From assembly GCF_009696575.1 (NCBI RefSeq), contig NZ_VULQ01000005.1, positions 1 through 64,000 of the forward strand: a stretch of DNA of 64,000 nucleotides, in the 5' to 3' direction. Origin of the DNA: Anaerococcus porci (GTDB taxonomy: Bacteria; Bacillota; Clostridia; Tissierellales; Peptoniphilaceae). The number at the start of each line of letters is the position of its first letter. The stretch's first letter is position 1. The notes under the pieces are model-generated. The model was given only the letters and a program-made list of their open reading frames with translations. It searched no databases and was not told the origin of the DNA. The position numbers were made by a program, and so were the translations under genes. Positions 27,506 through 36,028 of the stretch are shown one piece after another.

Positions 27506-28015
27506 ATGAAAACAAGAACAATTACACAGTCAGCTATACTTTTAGCTATAGGAACAATACTTCACCTTATACCAGGTTTCGTAAATATGGTAAAACCAGA
27601 TTTTATGTTAGTTTGCGTATTTACTATAATAATTGCAAATAAAGATATTAAAACAGCCTTAGCAGTAGGTGTTGCTGGTGGAATCCTTGCTGGAATTACA
27701 ACAAGTGCTCCAGGTGGATTTGTTCCGAATTTTGTAGATAAGGTCATTTCAAGCTTATTTGTTTATGCAGGAAGTAAATTTATAGCTGAAAATAAAATAG
27801 GAAGTCTAGTATCAAAAGGAGCACTTTACTTTTTAGGAACATGTCTTTCTGGACTTATATTTTTATTTTTAATGAACTTAGCAGGAGCTCTTCCTAAAGG
27901 CGTTGGAGTGCCAGCTATGTTTTTAGCTCTAGTTATACCAACAGCAGCAGTAAATATAATAGTGGGTTTATTCTTTGACAAAATTTTAGGACTTTATAAT
28001 AAAAGATTTGTATAG
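27506..28015 (+). CDS. trpP: Tryptophan transporter TrpP
   Basis: A 169-residue integral membrane protein with about five helices. It resembles Bacillus TrpP (YhaG): ITQSAILLAIGTILHLIPGF, KPDFMLVCVFTIII and ITTSAPGGFVPNFVDKVI. The upstream T-box with a TGG specifier supports tryptophan as the substrate. The ATG follows AAAAAAGGAG. No trp biosynthesis gene is in the window, so uptake may be the main source (inference). Confidence 0.9.
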   Translation: MKTRTITQSAILLAIGTILHLIPGFVNMVKPDFMLVCVFTIIIANKDIKTALAVGVAGGILAGITTSAPGGFVPNFVDKVISSLFVYAGSKFIAENKIGSLVSKGALYFLGTCLSGLIFLFLMNLAGALPKGVGVPAMFLALVIPTAAVNIIVGLFFDKILGLYNKRFV

Positions 28016-28033
28016 ATAATTAAATATGAAATT

Positions 28034-28272
28034 TATGATTAGAAGTAAGAAATCCCTACAAGGCTTTAAAGAAAATAAGCATATGGTTGGAAGCTTATAG
28101 GATGAGTAAGGATGAATGGAGATATGAATGAGAGCTGAAGAAAGTAACTGAGTTGCTTTCTTCATCTATAAAAATAGGATTTGTAATTATCTGATAGAAA
28201 ATCGAAAGCTTTAAGTATAGGATGGCATCACGAATTAACCATTTGTTCCTATAGGGGACAAGTGGTTTTTTA
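28034..28272 (+). ncRNA. Second, degenerate tryptophan T-box without a downstream trp gene
   Basis: It mirrors the first T-box: start GATTAGAAGTAAG, a GGTTGGAAGC element, GATGAATGGAG with TGG at 28117-28119, a T-box AGGATGGCATCACG (28219-28232, where the first copy has ACCGCG), and a terminator ACCATTTGTTCC/GGGACAAGTGGT plus T-run (28238-28267). About 290 bases without a gene follow before alr. It looks like a duplicated and decaying leader whose gene has been lost. Confidence 0.8.
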
Positions 28273-28561
28273 TAGAAAAATTTAAGCAAAAATAAGGATT
28301 ACTCTATATTACAAGCAAAATATTAGTTGCAAATAGGATGGTTAAATAATAGAATAAAAATATAAAAGTTATTAGTTAACTGATAATTGTATAGAAATTT
28401 ATCCGACTTATTTTTTGAAGTAAGATTAGAAATTTGCTTTTTTTTAATAAAGTGCTTTGTCTCGGTTTTTTATACATATTTTTAATAGAATAATTTGCTA
28501 TTTTACTTTATTAGATAATAAAATTTATTTATAACAGAGAAGGATAGAAGGTGTAATACTT
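28273..28561. other. AT-rich gap between the orphan T-box and alr
   Basis: No open frame of note is present. A GAAGGTG ribosome site for alr lies at its end. This is where a T-box-controlled gene would be expected, but nothing recognisable is left. Confidence 0.45.
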
Positions 28562-29629
28562 GTGGAAACTTATTTAGAAGTCAATTTAAGTAATATAAAA
28601 TACAATCTCAATGCTATGAGAAATTTAGATAAGGATGCTATGTTTTGTGCAGTTCTTAAAGCAGATGCCTATGGGTTAGGAGCTGTAAAAATTGCCAAAG
28701 AAATAGAGGGGGATATAGATTATATAGCTGTAGCAAGACTTTCTGAGGCTATAGAATTAAGAGAAAATAGTATCGATACTCCTATATTGATACTTGGATA
28801 TGTTCCAGTAGAAAATATAGAAAAATGCATAAAATATAATATTGATATAGCAATTTATGATTTGGACTTAGCTAAGGCTATTAATAGTTGTATTGATAAT
28901 AAAATAAAGGGTCACTTAGCTCTTGATACAGGACATAGTAGGATTGGCTTTAGAGATTTTGAAATTGATAAGATAAAAGAGCTTAAAAAACTAGATAATA
29001 TAGATATAATATCTGCTTTCTCACATTTTTCTACTGCTGATGAAGAAGATAAGTCTTATACTAAGTTTCAGTATGAAACATTCAATAAGATAATAGATAA
29101 AGTAAAGAATGACTTTGATTTTAAATTTGTACATATTTCAAATGATGCATCAGCAATAGCTCACAATATTACAAAGGATATGGTAAGAAGTGGAATAAGT
29201 TTATTTGGAATATATCCATCTGATTATATGAGAGAATTAAATCAGATAGAAATTAAAAAAACTTTTGAATTATATTCAAGTGTGTCATTTATAAAAGAAG
29301 TTAAAAAAGGGACTTATATTAGCTATGGGAGAACATTTAAGGCACCTAAAAATATGAAAATTGCCACTATATCTATCGGTTATGCTGATGGTTACTTTAG
29401 AAAATTCTCAAATTGTGGAACAATGATTATAAATGGAAAGCCTTGTCAGGTAGTAGGTAGGGTTTGTATGGATCAAGTTATGGTTGATATTACCGGATTA
29501 GATTGCAAAGTTGGAGATAAGGTAATAGTTTATTCAGATATATATGAAGAAGCAAATAAGGTTGATACCATAGTTTATGAGCTTATGACCTCAGTAAGTA
29601 AAAGAGTTCCAAGAATATATAAAAAATAA
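28562..29629 (+). CDS. alr: Alanine racemase
   Basis: PLP enzyme that interconverts L- and D-alanine for peptidoglycan. The 355 residues show the PLP lysine Lys33 in AVLKADAYGLG, the catalytic Tyr255 in ISYGRTFKAP, LDTGHSRIGF, and GRVCMDQVMVDITG near the C terminus. It begins with GTG. The length is slightly below the 370-390 average but no motif is lost. A strong terminator follows. The next gene is an alanine-type symporter, which fits alanine handling. Confidence 0.95.
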   Translation: METYLEVNLSNIKYNLNAMRNLDKDAMFCAVLKADAYGLGAVKIAKEIEGDIDYIAVARLSEAIELRENSIDTPILILGYVPVENIEKCIKYNIDIAIYDLDLAKAINSCIDNKIKGHLALDTGHSRIGFRDFEIDKIKELKKLDNIDIISAFSHFSTADEEDKSYTKFQYETFNKIIDKVKNDFDFKFVHISNDASAIAHNITKDMVRSGISLFGIYPSDYMRELNQIEIKKTFELYSSVSFIKEVKKGTYISYGRTFKAPKNMKIATISIGYADGYFRKFSNCGTMIINGKPCQVVGRVCMDQVMVDITGLDCKVGDKVIVYSDIYEEANKVDTIVYELMTSVSKRVPRIYKK

Positions 29630-29633
29630 TGAT

Positions 29634-29674
29634 ACTCTTGCAGCAAAGAAAATTTACTGCAAGAGTTTTTTTTA
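29634..29674 (+). terminator. Terminator of alr
   Basis: ACTCTTGCAG (29634-29643) pairs with CTGCAAGAGT (29657-29666), followed by eight Ts. Confidence 0.9.
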
Positions 29675-29792
29675 TTTAAAAAATATTTAAATTATTTATT
29701 TTGTCTAAAGAAATAATATAAAAAAAGATTTTAAAATTTTCATTTTGCTTTATAATAAAAATATTAGTTTTTAATTAAAAAGGATGGAAACA

Positions 29793-31202
29793 ATGGATAG
29801 AATTATAAAAATAAATACAGAACTAAGCAACTTTTTATGGGGATATCCAATGATTGTTGTACTTTTATTTGGAGGAATTTACCTTATAATAAAATCTGAT
29901 TTTTGGGTCTTTAAGAACTTCTCATATATTTTTAAAAATACATTTGGAAGACTTTTTAAAGATTCAAAAAGTGATAAAAATTCAATTTCTCCCTTCCAGG
30001 CTGTATCAACTGCCCTTGCTGGAACAATAGGAGCTGGGAATATAGTTGGAGTTGCAACAGCTATTGAATTTGGAGGTGCTGGTGCTATATTTTGGATGTG
30101 GATTGCAGCCCTTATTTGTATGACTACAAAGATGGTTGAAGTGTCGATGGCTGTAGCTACTAGAGAAAATGATTATGATGGTAAGCTCATTGGTGGTCCT
30201 ATGTATTATATATCAAAAGGTGCAGGATCTAAATTTTTAGCAAAACTTTTTTCTTTTTTTGCCTTCATTGCAATAATTGGTACAGGTGCCCTAGTTCAGT
30301 CTAACTCAATTTCTGAATCAGTTAATAGCATTACAGGTTTACCCCTATACATAACTGGAATAATAATTTTAGTATTTATGTTTCTAGTAATAGTTGGAGG
30401 TATCAAAAGAATAGGAGCTTTTGCGGCAAAGATAGTTCCATTTATGTCAATTTTTTATATTTTGGGTTGTATTTTAATTCTTATTCTTCAGATAGATAAA
30501 TTACTGCCAGCTTTTAAAGAAATTTTTATAAGTGCATTTACTAAATCATCAGCTATTGGTGGATTTACTGGAGGAGGAATTCTTGTGTCTATAAGATGGG
30601 GACTAGCAAGAGGGATTTTTTCAAATGAGGCAGGTCTCGGAACAGCTCCTATGGCCCATGCCACAAGCCATACAGACCATCCTATAAGACAAGGTATGTG
30701 GGGAGCTGTAGAAGTTTTTGTATCATCAATGATAATATGTACCATGACAGCCCTAGTAATTATAACAAGTGGACTTTGGAAAAATCCAGAACTTCAAGGT
30801 GCAGCCTTAACAGCTCATTCCTTTTCAAAAGTTCTTCCTCTAGGGAAATATATAGTAGCTGTAGCCCTTATTCTTTTTGCTTTTACAACAGCTGTATCAT
30901 GGTGTTATTATGGTCAAAGATGTGTAAAATATCTTACTGGTTCAAGTAAGTTGTCAGAAATTTTTAAGTATGCCTATATTGGATTTTGTTATCTAGGTTC
31001 TATCGGTGGTCTTAAATTCGCATGGGGTGTTGCCGATACAGCCAATGCTCTTATGGTAATACCAAATGTTATAGCACTTATTATAATGAGTAATACTTAT
31101 AGAAAGATTTTAAAAGATTTTGATAAGTATAAGGATGGATCTTTAAGAGGGGATTATAAATGGACTTATGATAATAAGTGGAGAAAATATTTTGAAAATT
31201 AA
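29793..31202 (+). CDS. Alanine or glycine:cation symporter (AGCS family)
   Basis: A 469-residue membrane protein with about 10-11 helices. SPFQAVSTALAGTIGAGNIVGVATAI and RWGLARGIFSNEAGLGTAPMAHA are the classic AGCS (AlsT/DagA) signatures for Na+- or H+-coupled alanine/glycine uptake. The ATG at 29793 is preferred because AAAGGATGG then sits six bases upstream. An ATG at 29784 overlaps that site. It follows alr in the same direction but after a terminator, so it is a separate unit. Confidence 0.88.
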   Translation: MDRIIKINTELSNFLWGYPMIVVLLFGGIYLIIKSDFWVFKNFSYIFKNTFGRLFKDSKSDKNSISPFQAVSTALAGTIGAGNIVGVATAIEFGGAGAIFWMWIAALICMTTKMVEVSMAVATRENDYDGKLIGGPMYYISKGAGSKFLAKLFSFFAFIAIIGTGALVQSNSISESVNSITGLPLYITGIIILVFMFLVIVGGIKRIGAFAAKIVPFMSIFYILGCILILILQIDKLLPAFKEIFISAFTKSSAIGGFTGGGILVSIRWGLARGIFSNEAGLGTAPMAHATSHTDHPIRQGMWGAVEVFVSSMIICTMTALVIITSGLWKNPELQGAALTAHSFSKVLPLGKYIVAVALILFAFTTAVSWCYYGQRCVKYLTGSSKLSEIFKYAYIGFCYLGSIGGLKFAWGVADTANALMVIPNVIALIIMSNTYRKILKDFDKYKDGSLRGDYKWTYDNKWRKYFEN

Positions 31203-31218
31203 AAACAAGTAAACAAAA

Positions 31219-31250
31219 ATCAGCTGATTATAAAGTCAGCTGATTTTTAT
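31219..31250. terminator. Bidirectional terminator between the symporter and the DUF1858 gene
   Basis: AATCAGCTGA (31219-31228) pairs with TCAGCTGATT (31236-31245). T-runs are present on both sides and serve the two convergent genes. Confidence 0.85.
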
Positions 31251-31465
31251 TAATTATTTAAAAGTTCAAGCATATAATCAGGATCTAGTCCATGTACCAT
31301 ACAAGCTTCATCAAGGGTTTCGTATAATGATGAAGGGCATGCTATACAACCCATTCCTACTTGTAGGAATTTATTTATTGATTCTGGTTTTGCTTGTATT
31401 ATATCACCGATTAACATATCGTGTGTAATTTCTACCTTTTCTTTTCTTTTCTCTTCTAAAGCCAT
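31250..31465 (-). CDS. DUF1858-domain protein
   Basis: A 71-residue protein with the DUF1858 pattern: ITHDMLIGDIIQAKPESINKFLQVGMGCIACPSS. The GCIACPSS motif holds two Cys and may bind a metal or serve in redox chemistry, as suggested for related hybrid-cluster-associated proteins. Function is unknown. The ATG follows GGAGGG. Monocistronic and convergent with the symporter. Confidence 0.82.
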   Translation of the reverse strand: MALEEKRKEKVEITHDMLIGDIIQAKPESINKFLQVGMGCIACPSSLYETLDEACMVHGLDPDYMLELLNN

Positions 31466-31564
31466 AAATAACCCTCCTTTAGTATAGATACATTTTACTA
31501 TAAGATATATAAAAAATCAAAGCATTTTACTATGGATTGGAGTACAATTTACTTAGGAGTTATT

Positions 31565-31894
31565 ATGGATAAGGAAAAATTAAATCAAATAAATGAACTA
31601 AGAGAAGAACTTAGAAAAATAGATGAAAAAATGATTGAATTATCAAATAAGGGGAATTTCCTTTTATTTTTTATTAAATCTATTCTTACAGCTATAGTCT
31701 TTGTATTAGTATCAAATCTTTTTAATCTTCCAAATCAAGCTAAAATTATAGTTTTTGTTCTTATTTTTATCATGGCAAATTTCTTTCAGGCTTTAATAAT
31801 TAAGCATACTAGAAAAGATGAACTAGAAAATTTAAAAAAAGAGCAAATTAAAATTCAAGTTGAAATATTTAAACTTTCAAAAGACTTGAAATAG
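31565..31894 (+). CDS. Small membrane protein of unknown function
   Basis: A 109-residue protein not recognised. An N-terminal charged coiled-coil-like stretch (ELREELRKIDEKMIELSNK) leads to two hydrophobic helices (about 32-50 and 58-76). A second charged helix (KDELENLKKEQIKIQVEIFKLS) follows, so both ends are probably cytoplasmic. The ATG at 31565 follows TTAGGAG. An upstream in-frame ATG at 31532 has no site. It lies just before the htpG promoter. Confidence 0.65.
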   Translation: MDKEKLNQINELREELRKIDEKMIELSNKGNFLLFFIKSILTAIVFVLVSNLFNLPNQAKIIVFVLIFIMANFFQALIIKHTRKDELENLKKEQIKIQVEIFKLSKDLK

Positions 31895-31902
31895 ATTAAC
31901 AA

Positions 31903-31958
31903 TTGAAAAAGATATAAGTATTAGTATAATATTAGCAGTCGAAAGAGTAAAGTGCTAA
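31903..31958 (+). promoter_or_regulatory. htpG promoter with CIRCE-like HrcA operator
   Basis: TTGAAA (31903-31908) and TATAAT (31925-31930) with 16-base spacing are followed at once by TTAGCAGTC, nine bases, and AAGTGCTAA (31932-31958). This is CIRCE (TTAGCACTC-N9-GAGTGCTAA) with one change in each arm, placed over the transcription start. It suggests HrcA repression of htpG. Confidence 0.75.
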
Positions 31959-31967
31959 GGAGGATTT

Positions 31968-33803
31968 ATGAAAAAAGAATTTAAAGCTGAAGCTAAAAAA
32001 GTTATGGATTTAATGATTAATTCTATTTATACAAATAAGGATATTTTTCTTAGAGAATTAATTTCAAATGCTTCAGATGCTATTGATAAATTATATTATA
32101 AAGATTTAAAATCAGATAAAAATGTTGATAAAAGTGATTATTATATAGAAATTATACCAAATAAGGATCAGAGAAGTCTTACTATAAAAGATACTGGTAT
32201 AGGAATGGATGAAACTGAACTTGAAGAAAATCTCGGAACTATAGCAAAATCAGGAACTGAGATATTCAAAAAAAATGTCAAAGATGAAAATATAGATAAT
32301 CTTATTGGACAATTTGGTGTAGGATTCTATTCGGCTTTTATGGTAAGTGATAAGATTGTAGTAAATTCCAAAAAAGATGACAAAGCTCATAAATGGATTA
32401 GTGAAAATGCTGAAAACTATGAAATAGAAGATTCAGAAAAAGAGGACCAAGGTACAGAGATTACCCTATTCTTAAAAGAGAATACTAAAGATGAAAATTA
32501 TGACATCTACATTGACCAATATAAAATAAAAGAACTTGTAAGAAGATATTCCAACTATATTAGATATCCTATAAAAATGGAAGTTACAAAGTCTAGAAAG
32601 GCTGAAGACTCCACTGATGAAAATCCAAAATATGAAGAATATACAGAAGTTGAAGTCCTAAATTCAGAAATTCCAATTTGGAAGAAGAATAAAAAAGATT
32701 TAAAAGATGAAGAATATATAAATTTCTATAAGGATCAAGGATATGGATTTGATGATCCACTTTCATGGATTCATTTAGACATAGAAGGTGCGGTTAGATT
32801 TAAGGCAATTATCTATATACCAAGAAAGGCTCCTTTTGATTTTTATTCAAAAGACTTTCAAAAAGGGCTTGAGCTTTACTCAAATGGTGTAAAAATAAAA
32901 GAAAGACATGAAGATCTTTTAGATGATGAATTTGCCTTCGCCAAGGGAGTTGTAGAAAGTGATGATATATCACTTAATATATCAAGAGAAACCCTACAAC
33001 AAACAAGAGAGCTTAGGTTTATATCCAAACAAATAAACAAGAGAATAAAATCTCATCTTCTAGACTTAATGAACAATGACAGGGAAAAATATGAAACTTT
33101 CTTCAAAGAATTTGGGAACAATATTAAAGTCGCTATATATGAATCATACGGAGCAAAAAAGGATAAGTTAGAAGATTTACTTCTATTTTATTCAAGAAAT
33201 GAAGATAAGCTAATTTCACTTTCCGAATACAAGGAAAATATGAAATCAACTGATGAAAGTATATTATATGCGGTTGGAGAAAGTTTGGAAAAAATAAAAG
33301 AATCACCAGCCCTCAAATCAGTTGACAAAGACTGTGATGTACTTCTACTTTATGAAAAGCTTGATGAATTCTTAATAAAGATGCTAGGAAAATACAAGGA
33401 CATAGAGTTTAAGTCTATAAGTCAAGTAGAAGATAATGAAGAAGAATCAGAAGATGACAAGGATCTTATAGGAAAGATGAAAGAAATTTTACCAGATGAG
33501 GTAGTTGATGTAAAGATATCTGAAAATCTATCTGATGAAGTAATATCTATGATTAAGCAAAAGGGTGAAGTTTCTATAGAAATGGAGAAAACCCTAAAAT
33601 TGCAAGAAAATGCTCCTCATATCAAAGCTCAAAAAGTTCTTGAAATAAATAAGAATTCTAAGGCTTATGACCTACTCAAAAAGGCAGATGAGAATGAATT
33701 AAAAATATTGACAAATATCTTATTTGACCAAGCAAAATTATTAGAAGGACTAGAAATAGAAGATCCAATGACCTATACTAAAAATATTTGGAAATTAATT
33801 TAG
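31968..33803 (+). CDS. htpG: Molecular chaperone HtpG (Hsp90)
   Basis: ATP-driven chaperone of the Hsp90 family. The N-terminal GHKL ATPase has Glu30 and Asn34 (FLRELISNASDAIDKL), DTGIGM with Asp75, and GQFGVGFYSAF (115-125). The middle domain (LSWIHLDIEGAVRFKAIIYIP, DLSLNISRE-like NISRETLQQ) and the C-terminal dimerisation domain follow. The 611 residues match bacterial HtpG. A CIRCE-like operator overlaps its promoter. The next gene starts nine bases after the stop. Confidence 0.97.
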   Translation: MKKEFKAEAKKVMDLMINSIYTNKDIFLRELISNASDAIDKLYYKDLKSDKNVDKSDYYIEIIPNKDQRSLTIKDTGIGMDETELEENLGTIAKSGTEIFKKNVKDENIDNLIGQFGVGFYSAFMVSDKIVVNSKKDDKAHKWISENAENYEIEDSEKEDQGTEITLFLKENTKDENYDIYIDQYKIKELVRRYSNYIRYPIKMEVTKSRKAEDSTDENPKYEEYTEVEVLNSEIPIWKKNKKDLKDEEYINFYKDQGYGFDDPLSWIHLDIEGAVRFKAIIYIPRKAPFDFYSKDFQKGLELYSNGVKIKERHEDLLDDEFAFAKGVVESDDISLNISRETLQQTRELRFISKQINKRIKSHLLDLMNNDREKYETFFKEFGNNIKVAIYESYGAKKDKLEDLLLFYSRNEDKLISLSEYKENMKSTDESILYAVGESLEKIKESPALKSVDKDCDVLLLYEKLDEFLIKMLGKYKDIEFKSISQVEDNEEESEDDKDLIGKMKEILPDEVVDVKISENLSDEVISMIKQKGEVSIEMEKTLKLQENAPHIKAQKVLEINKNSKAYDLLKKADENELKILTNILFDQAKLLEGLEIEDPMTYTKNIWKLI

Positions 33804-33811
33804 GAGAAATC

Positions 33812-35197
33812 ATGACAGAGTATAAGAGAAAAAATGTTTGGCAAAATCTTACAACAGATGAAGAAAAAGAATTAGAGAATCTATCAAAAGATTATATGAA
33901 TTTTCTTGATGTTGCAAAAACTGAAAGGCTTGATTGTAGTGAAATTGTAAGATATGCCAAAGAAAATGGTTATGTTGATATCGAAGAAAAAATCAAAGAC
34001 GGAAAACTCCAAGCAGGGGACAAGGTTTATGCTATAAATAAAAACAAAGCAGTAGCTATGTTTCATATAGGAAGTGAGGATTTCAGTAAGGGTCTTTCTA
34101 TAGTAGGAGGTCATATAGACTCACCTAGGCTTGATTTAAAGCCAGTTCCACTTAAAGAAGATAATGGAATTGCCTATCTTAAGACCCACTATTATGGTGG
34201 AGTAAAAAAATACCATTGGACAAACATCCCGCTTGCCCTACATGGTGTAGTCTTTACAAAAGATGGTGAAAAAATAGATATTTCTATAGGAGAAAGAGAA
34301 GATGAACCTGTATTTTTCATCTCAGAGCTTTTAATTCACCTATCAAAAGAATTACTTACAAAAGCTGCTAAAGATGTTGTAACAGGAGAGCAACTTTCAA
34401 TCATAGTTGGAAACAGACCTTTAAAAAATGAGGATGACAATCCAGTTAAAAAAAATATCCTAAAGATATTAAATGATAAGTACAATATTGAAGAAGAAGA
34501 TTTCATTACAGCAGAACTTGAAGTAGTTCCAGCTGGAAAATCAAGAGAAGTTGGATTTGATAGGTCAATGATTGCAGCTCATGGACATGATGATAGGGTG
34601 TGTTCGTATGCGGCCTTAAGAGCCTTACTTGATATAAAGGAAACTAAAAAAACTCTAGTTGGGCTTTTTGTAGACAAAGAAGAAATAGGTTCTGTTGGAG
34701 CTACAGGCATGACATCACAATTTTTTGAAAATACCCTACTTGAGCTGATGAATTTAAAAGAAGCAGTAAATTTAGTGACTTTCAAAAGAGCCTTAAAAAA
34801 TTCTAAGGTACTTTCAGCAGATGTTACTCTTGCTGACGATCCTAATTTTCCCGATGCTACAGAAAGCCAAAATGCAGCCCAATTATCTCATGGTGTAGCT
34901 TTAACTAAATATACAGGTTCAGGTGGAAAAGGTGGCTCAAATGATGCTAATGCAGAATATCTTTCAGAAGTACGTATTGCCTTTAATAAAGAGAAAGTTA
35001 TTTACCAAACAGGAGAGCTTGGAAAGATTGACCAAGGTGGTGGTGGAACTATAGCTTATATACTTGCAGAATATGGAATGGATGTAGTAGATTGTGGGAC
35101 ACCAGTTATATCCATGCATGCACCAATTGAACTAATCTCAAAAGCTGACTTTTACTCTACATTTACAGCATATAAAGCATTTTATAAAAACATTTGA
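33812..35197 (+). CDS. M18-family aminopeptidase (second copy in window)
   Basis: A 461-residue aminopeptidase I-type zinc peptidase. Motifs are GGHIDSPRLDLKP (His/Asp), HGHDDRVCSYAALRA (Asp), DKEEIGSVGATG (Glu pair) and the C-terminal GTPVISMHAPIELISK. It is longer than the 15.4-kb paralogue and clearly diverged, so it represents a different subgroup. The ATG at 33812 follows TAGGAG. An upstream in-frame start inside htpG is less likely. It may be cotranscribed with htpG. Confidence 0.92.
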   Translation: MTEYKRKNVWQNLTTDEEKELENLSKDYMNFLDVAKTERLDCSEIVRYAKENGYVDIEEKIKDGKLQAGDKVYAINKNKAVAMFHIGSEDFSKGLSIVGGHIDSPRLDLKPVPLKEDNGIAYLKTHYYGGVKKYHWTNIPLALHGVVFTKDGEKIDISIGEREDEPVFFISELLIHLSKELLTKAAKDVVTGEQLSIIVGNRPLKNEDDNPVKKNILKILNDKYNIEEEDFITAELEVVPAGKSREVGFDRSMIAAHGHDDRVCSYAALRALLDIKETKKTLVGLFVDKEEIGSVGATGMTSQFFENTLLELMNLKEAVNLVTFKRALKNSKVLSADVTLADDPNFPDATESQNAAQLSHGVALTKYTGSGGKGGSNDANAEYLSEVRIAFNKEKVIYQTGELGKIDQGGGGTIAYILAEYGMDVVDCGTPVISMHAPIELISKADFYSTFTAYKAFYKNI

Positions 35198-35262
35198 CAA
35201 TATATTTAATCTGTCGTATAATATTAAGCTGATTTGACAATTTATGCTTTCTATAGTATAAT
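35194..35262 (+). promoter_or_regulatory. Tandem consensus promoters of veg
   Basis: Two perfect sigma-A promoters lie 40 bases apart: TTGACA (35194-35199) with TATAAT (35217-35222), and TTGACA (35234-35239) with TATAAT (35257-35262). Both have 17-base spacers. The first overlaps the end of the peptidase gene. Very strong expression of veg is expected. Confidence 0.9.
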
Positions 35263-35289
35263 AGTTACAAATGCATGGAAGGTGGATAT

Positions 35290-35529
35290 ATGGAATTTAA
35301 ATCAGTAAATGAAATAAGGACAGCTGTTGAAGAAAATGTAGGTAAGGAAGTTACACTTAAAGCTGATAAAGGTAGGAAAAGAATTGTCACAAAAAATGGT
35401 GTGATTTTAGACGCTTTCCCAAGTGTTTTTACAATAAAAGTAAATAATGATTTTAATACAGAAAGAACTGTATCTTACAGTTACTCAGATGTACTAACTT
35501 CAACTGTTAAGTTACAGATAAAAAACTAA
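35290..35529 (+). CDS. veg: Veg family protein
   Basis: A 79-residue protein of the Veg family (VGKEVTLKADKGRKRIVTKNGV, YPSVFTIK-like FPSVFTIKVN, and SYSYSDVLT). In Bacillus subtilis Veg is abundant and has been tied to biofilm gene control; its mechanism is not settled. The ATG at 35290 follows GAAGGTGG; an ATG at 35275 precedes the site. Two consensus promoters drive it and a terminator follows. Confidence 0.9.
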   Translation: MEFKSVNEIRTAVEENVGKEVTLKADKGRKRIVTKNGVILDAFPSVFTIKVNNDFNTERTVSYSYSDVLTSTVKLQIKN

Positions 35530-35539
35530 ATTAATATAA

Positions 35540-35570
35540 AAATCATCGTTGAGATATACGGTGATTTTTG
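35540..35570 (+). terminator. Terminator of veg
   Basis: AAATCATCGT (35540-35549) pairs with ACGGTGATTT (35558-35567), one G-U pair included, followed by a T-rich run. Confidence 0.75.
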
Positions 35571-35583
35571 ATTTTTAGGTATA

Positions 35584-35622
35584 AAAAAATCTATTGCATT
35601 AATTTGCAATAGATTTTTTCTT
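35584..35622 (-). terminator. Terminator of the lipoprotein gene
   Basis: A perfect 15-bp stem, AAAAAATCTATTGCA with TGCAATAGATTTTTT, with T-runs in both directions. It lies 10 bases after the minus-strand lipoprotein stop. Confidence 0.85.
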
Positions 35623-35631
35623 TTTTACTTA

Positions 35632-35892
35632 TTACTTATTTGAGCTAGCATCATTTGATTCTGGTTTGCTTGAATCGTTTGATTTGTCATCAGATTTAGC
35701 ATTTGATTTATCATCAGATTTAGTCTTTGACTTATCGTTTGATTTATCATTTGACTTAGCATCATTTGATGCTGGAGCTGTTGTTTCTGTTGTTGTTGTA
35801 GAAGCTGGTTCTTCTTTTTTATTGTTTGAGTTTCCACATCCAACTAGTGCAATTGATAATGCTAATACTGGTAATACTTTTTTAATTTTCAT
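35632..35892 (-). CDS. Small low-complexity lipoprotein
   Basis: An 86-residue predicted lipoprotein. The signal peptide (KIKKVLPVLALSIALVGC) has the lipobox LVGC with Cys at residue 19. The mature part is nearly all Ser, Asn, Asp, Lys and Thr in loose repeats of SNDKS/SDDKS, ending SNDASSNK. No domain is recognised. Such a tail could act as a flexible cell-surface linker, but its function is unknown. The repeats may vary in number between strains. The ATG follows a GGGGG-containing site. Confidence 0.8.
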   Translation of the reverse strand: MKIKKVLPVLALSIALVGCGNSNNKKEEPASTTTTETTAPASNDAKSNDKSNDKSKTKSDDKSNAKSDDKSNDSSKPESNDASSNK

Positions 35893-36028
35893 TTTTAAAT
35901 CCCCCTAAAATTATATTGCTACCTTACATTCCTGATAGCAATTATAATATACCTGAATTAATAAAAAATTCAAATATTAGTGGAACTTTATTCCAAATTA
36001 GCTAATATGATTAATAATAATAAATATT

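Noticed and set aside
28095-28289. 64-codon frame on the minus strand over the second T-box
   Set aside because: It lies wholly inside the structured leader, whose specifier, T-box and terminator explain the sequence better.
35666-35908. Plus-strand frame with DLSSDL repeats opposite the lipoprotein gene
   Set aside because: It is the antisense reading of the SNDKS/SDDKS repeats and has no ribosome site or promoter.
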